From NCBI GenBank assembly GCA_036278835.1, contig DASUKH010000253.1:1-5771 (forward strand): 5,771 nt of DNA. Direction: 5' to 3'. The position numbers and the translations under genes were made by a program. Below, one piece after another: positions 5,117 through 5,771 of this stretch; within the stretch, counting starts at the first letter, position 1; each line of letters opens with the position of its first letter. Source of the stretch: DATARH01 sp036278835. Its GTDB lineage: Bacteria > Pseudomonadota > Alphaproteobacteria > ATCC43930 > CGMCC-115725. The notes below the pieces were generated by a model. It saw nothing but the letters and a program-made list of their open reading frames with translations, did not search any database and was not told the origin of the DNA.

Positions 5117-5771
5117 TCAGTGCCGGAAGTGCCGGATGCCGGTGAACACCATCGCCATGCCGGCGGCATCGGCCGCTGCAATGACTTCGGCGTCGCGGCG
5201 CGAGCCGCCGGGCTGGATCGCCGCGGTGGCGCCGGCTCGGATCGCTTCTTCCAAACCGTCCGCGAACGGAAAGAACGCATCCGACGCGACGACGGAGCCC
5301 TGGGTCGGTGGCTCCGGCAACCCGGCCAGCCGGCCCGCTTCGGCCGCCTTCATCGCGGCGATGCGGGCGCTGTCGACCCGGCTCGGCTGACCGGCGCCGA
5401 TGCCGACCGTCGCACCGCCCCTGGCGAATACGATCGCGTTGGACTTGACATGCTTTGCCACCGTATCCGCGAACAAAAGATCGGCGATCTCCGCCTCGGT
5501 CGGCGCCCGCTTGGTCACCACCTTGAGGCCGTCGCGGACTGCGACGAGCCGGTCGCGCTCCTGGATCAGGAGACCGCCCGCGACCTCATGCGTCGTCCAG
5601 CTTTCGGCCTTCGGGTCCGGCAGGCCGCCGGCCAGCAGCAGCCTGAGCGCGCTCTTCCCGGCGAGGACCGCGCAGGCGTCCGGGTCGGCCGACGGCGCAA
5701 TCACCACCTCGATAAAAATCCCGGCGATCGCCTCGGCGGTCGCCCGGTCGAGCTTCCGGTTGACCGCGACG
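5117..5771 (-). CDS. purH: Bifunctional AICAR formyltransferase/IMP cyclohydrolase, C-terminal part (5' end outside window)
   Basis: The final 217 residues of PurH, which performs the last two steps of de novo IMP synthesis in the cytoplasm. The window holds only the C-terminal part of the AICAR formyltransferase domain; the cyclohydrolase domain and the rest lie beyond the right edge. The frame is open to the edge, starting VAVNRKLDRATAEAIAGIF, so no start is visible; full proteins are about 520-535 residues. Clear family motifs in order are KHVKSNAIVFARGG, GIGAGQPSRVDSARIAAMKA, SDAFFPFADGLEEAI, AIQPGGSRRDAEVIAAAD and the terminal MVFTGIRHFRH. The Asn of KSNAIV and the SDAFFPF segment belong to the substrate pocket in known structures. 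Nothing suggests damage. It runs in the same direction as the catalase gene, but a 312-base gap with repeats and a promoter motif argues against one operon. Confidence 0.96.
   Translation of the reverse strand, partial: VAVNRKLDRATAEAIAGIFIEVVIAPSADPDACAVLAGKSALRLLLAGGLPDPKAESWTTHEVAGGLLIQERDRLVAVRDGLKVVTKRAPTEAEIADLLFADTVAKHVKSNAIVFARGGATVGIGAGQPSRVDSARIAAMKAAEAGRLAGLPEPPTQGSVVASDAFFPFADGLEEAIRAGATAAIQPGGSRRDAEVIAAADAAGMAMVFTGIRHFRH

Noticed and set aside
4773..5390. A 205-codon plus-strand open frame across the catalase upstream region and antisense to purH
   Set aside because: It runs through a promoter motif and a palindromic repeat and then opposite conserved PurH codons; no protein motif is visible.

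Overview
The window looks like chromosomal DNA of a high-GC alphaproteobacterium, probably from the Rhizobiales or a nearby lineage. This is inferred from the strong G/C preference at codon third positions, the palindromic intergenic repeats of a kind common in those genomes, a DmdB-type acyl-CoA ligase, and an EcfG-type promoter motif in front of a stress catalase. The species cannot be named from this sequence. I see no phage, transposon, CRISPR array or RNA gene.

Layout, left to right. (1) The C-terminal 439 residues of an amidohydrolase related to N-acyl-D-amino-acid deacylases, on the plus strand, cut by the window edge. (2) About 360 bases without a gene, holding two different palindromic repeat elements. 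(3) A 102-residue dimeric alpha/beta-barrel protein on the minus strand. (4) A divergent 220-base control region, then a complete 543-residue AMP-forming acyl-CoA ligase of the 3-(methylthio)propionyl-CoA ligase (DmdB) type on the plus strand. (5) A 74-base convergent gap containing a perfect 30-base palindrome, the likely shared terminator. (6) A complete 294-residue manganese catalase on the minus strand. (7) About 310 bases without a gene, holding a symmetric EcfG-type promoter motif for the catalase, a third palindromic repeat and a possible purH terminator. (8) The C-terminal 217 residues of PurH on the minus strand, cut by the window edge.

The genes do not form one pathway. PurH is core purine synthesis. 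The ligase and amidohydrolase fit catabolism of carboxylic acids and N-acylated or cyclic amides. The catalase fits general stress defence. Every gene appears to be its own transcription unit. The main observations are a GGAAC-N16-CGTT motif that reads the same on both strands upstream of the catalase, and an amidohydrolase lacking the two central metal-binding histidines of classical D-aminoacylases. I found no convincing evidence of a wholly new system.
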